Positions 63,334 to 64,000 of a DNA stretch of 64,000 nt are shown here, one piece after another; within the stretch, counting starts at the first letter, position 1; each line of letters opens with the position of its first letter. The translations under genes and the position numbers were made by a program. Under the pieces are notes generated by a model, which saw only the letters and a list, made by a program, of their open reading frames with translations, ran no database searches and was not told the origin of the DNA. The DNA comes from DATBVX01 sp963810775 (GTDB lineage: Bacteria; Pseudomonadota; Gammaproteobacteria; Steroidobacterales; Steroidobacteraceae). The DNA is taken from NCBI GenBank assembly GCA_963810775.1, contig CAWEOT010000023.1, positions 1 to 64,000 of the forward strand, written 5' to 3'.

Positions 63334-64000
63334 CGGCGAACGAGCAATGCTCGACGGACGCCACGGGAAGGCGCAGCAGAAGGCGATGGAGCTACTGGTG
63401 CGCTACGCCGAAGCACTCGGTGCGGAGCGCTTCGTCGACACGACGAACGTCGCGGGCGTACCCGGCTCATCGAACCCGTATCTGCAAAACTACTACAAGG
63501 ATCGCGGCAACTCGTACGACGCCATTTTTTCCCACTTCGATCTCGACAGTGACGAGCTGGTCGAAGTCCCCCGTGTCACGGTCAATAGCTGTCACCTGCA
63601 GGGTGGCCTCGATCCGGACAACTGGCAGCGGCTCGGCGGCAAGCCCGAGGCATTTCAGATCAGCCAGACTAGCGAGCATGACGCCGCGGATCGTGGCATC
63701 AAGATCCTCAAGACCTGTACTCCGTATCTCGCAGGAAATGTTCCGACCCGGGGTGAGCATTGTGCGTGGATGGAGTCATCGGCGGTCGTGTACTGCAACT
63801 CCGTAATCGGCGCGCGCACGAATACAGAAGGGCGTGAGAGCACCAGTGCCGCAATGCTGACCGGAAAGATTCCGGATTGGGGGCTGCATCGCGACGAGAA
63901 TCGTCACGCGACCCATCGCATCGACGTCGAAGTTGACGTCATGAGCGTGATGGACTGGGGCATGCTGGGCTATTTCGTCGGCGATGTGATGGGAGAGCGC
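63320..64000 (+). CDS. Aconitase X catalytic-domain protein (DUF521), 3' end outside window
   Basis: ATG 63320 inside the end of the PQQ gene; the frame is open for 227 codons to the window edge. Family start MKLTDGERAMLDGRHGKAQQ with AMELLVRYAEALGAERFVD. Then iron-sulfur-domain features CHLQGG, LKTCTPYLAGNVPTRGEH and SSAVVYCNSVIGARTNTEG, followed by IPDWGLHRDENRHATH. AcnX enzymes are iron-sulfur dehydratases, known for hydroxyproline and mevalonate substrates; this one's substrate is unknown. The small swivel subunit may lie beyond the window. Confidence 0.88.
   Translation, partial: MKLTDGERAMLDGRHGKAQQKAMELLVRYAEALGAERFVDTTNVAGVPGSSNPYLQNYYKDRGNSYDAIFSHFDLDSDELVEVPRVTVNSCHLQGGLDPDNWQRLGGKPEAFQISQTSEHDAADRGIKILKTCTPYLAGNVPTRGEHCAWMESSAVVYCNSVIGARTNTEGRESTSAAMLTGKIPDWGLHRDENRHATHRIDVEVDVMSVMDWGMLGYFVGDVMGER

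Overview
GC-rich (low 60s % by eye) bacterial chromosomal DNA, densely coded. It most resembles a gammaproteobacterium. The block birA - coaX (type III pantothenate kinase) - SPOR protein - tRNA-Thr is the left half of a chromosomal order known from Pseudomonas and Xanthomonas relatives. TonB-dependent receptor, PlpD-type patatin, GlsB/YeaQ, META and PilZ proteins fit the same group. Genus cannot be fixed from sequence alone; Steroidobacter/Nevskia-like soil lineages are a guess.

Bases 1-20.8 kb are ordinary core and stress genes: the end of a PlpD-type patatin/barrel protein, an ECF sigma/RskA-like anti-sigma pair, ctlX (frameshifted), plsY (frameshifted) - birA - coaX - SPOR - tRNA-Thr, small envelope proteins, a threonine dehydratase-like enzyme, a Popeye-like cAMP-binding-fold membrane protein, a degenerate histidine kinase, a broken MetE-like gene, a large soluble PAS/GAF hybrid kinase and a PRC-barrel protein.

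Bases 20.8-64 kb are a catabolic island: MFS transporter, acetoacetate-CoA-ligase-like enzyme, vanillin-dehydrogenase-like ALDH, LigD/LigL-like SDRs, phytoene-desaturase-like flavoprotein, two MBL hydrolases, carboxymuconolactone decarboxylase-like protein, GMC oxidoreductase, P450, biotin carboxylase + BCCP + lone ATP-grasp (PEP-synthase N-terminal) subunit, four LigF-like glutathione S-transferases and one Nu-class GST, a LigW-like amidohydrolase, two PQQ/heme c alcohol dehydrogenases, a TonB receptor and the start of an aconitase-X enzyme. Read together, this looks like catabolism of lignin-derived aryl ethers and aryl ketones. Cα oxidation by SDR, β-ether cleavage by LigF-type GSTs, glutathione removal by a Nu-class GST, and aryl-ketone activation by an ATP-grasp/biotin-carboxylase system can all be proposed. 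Substrates are inferred, not shown.

The most unusual non-coding signal is a three-copy family of about 160-170 bp elements (26684-26853, 36062-36218, 57151-57320, the last inverted). Each has a homologous ~90-base core with three conserved blocks at nearly fixed spacing, enclosed by long inverted-repeat arms (31-43 bp). The arms are self-complementary within a copy but differ in sequence between copies.

Four conserved genes (ctlX, plsY, a MetE-like gene, an AEC transporter) carry single apparent frameshifts, mostly in short homopolymers, and the TonB receptor gene carries many. Assembly error and real decay cannot be separated here.
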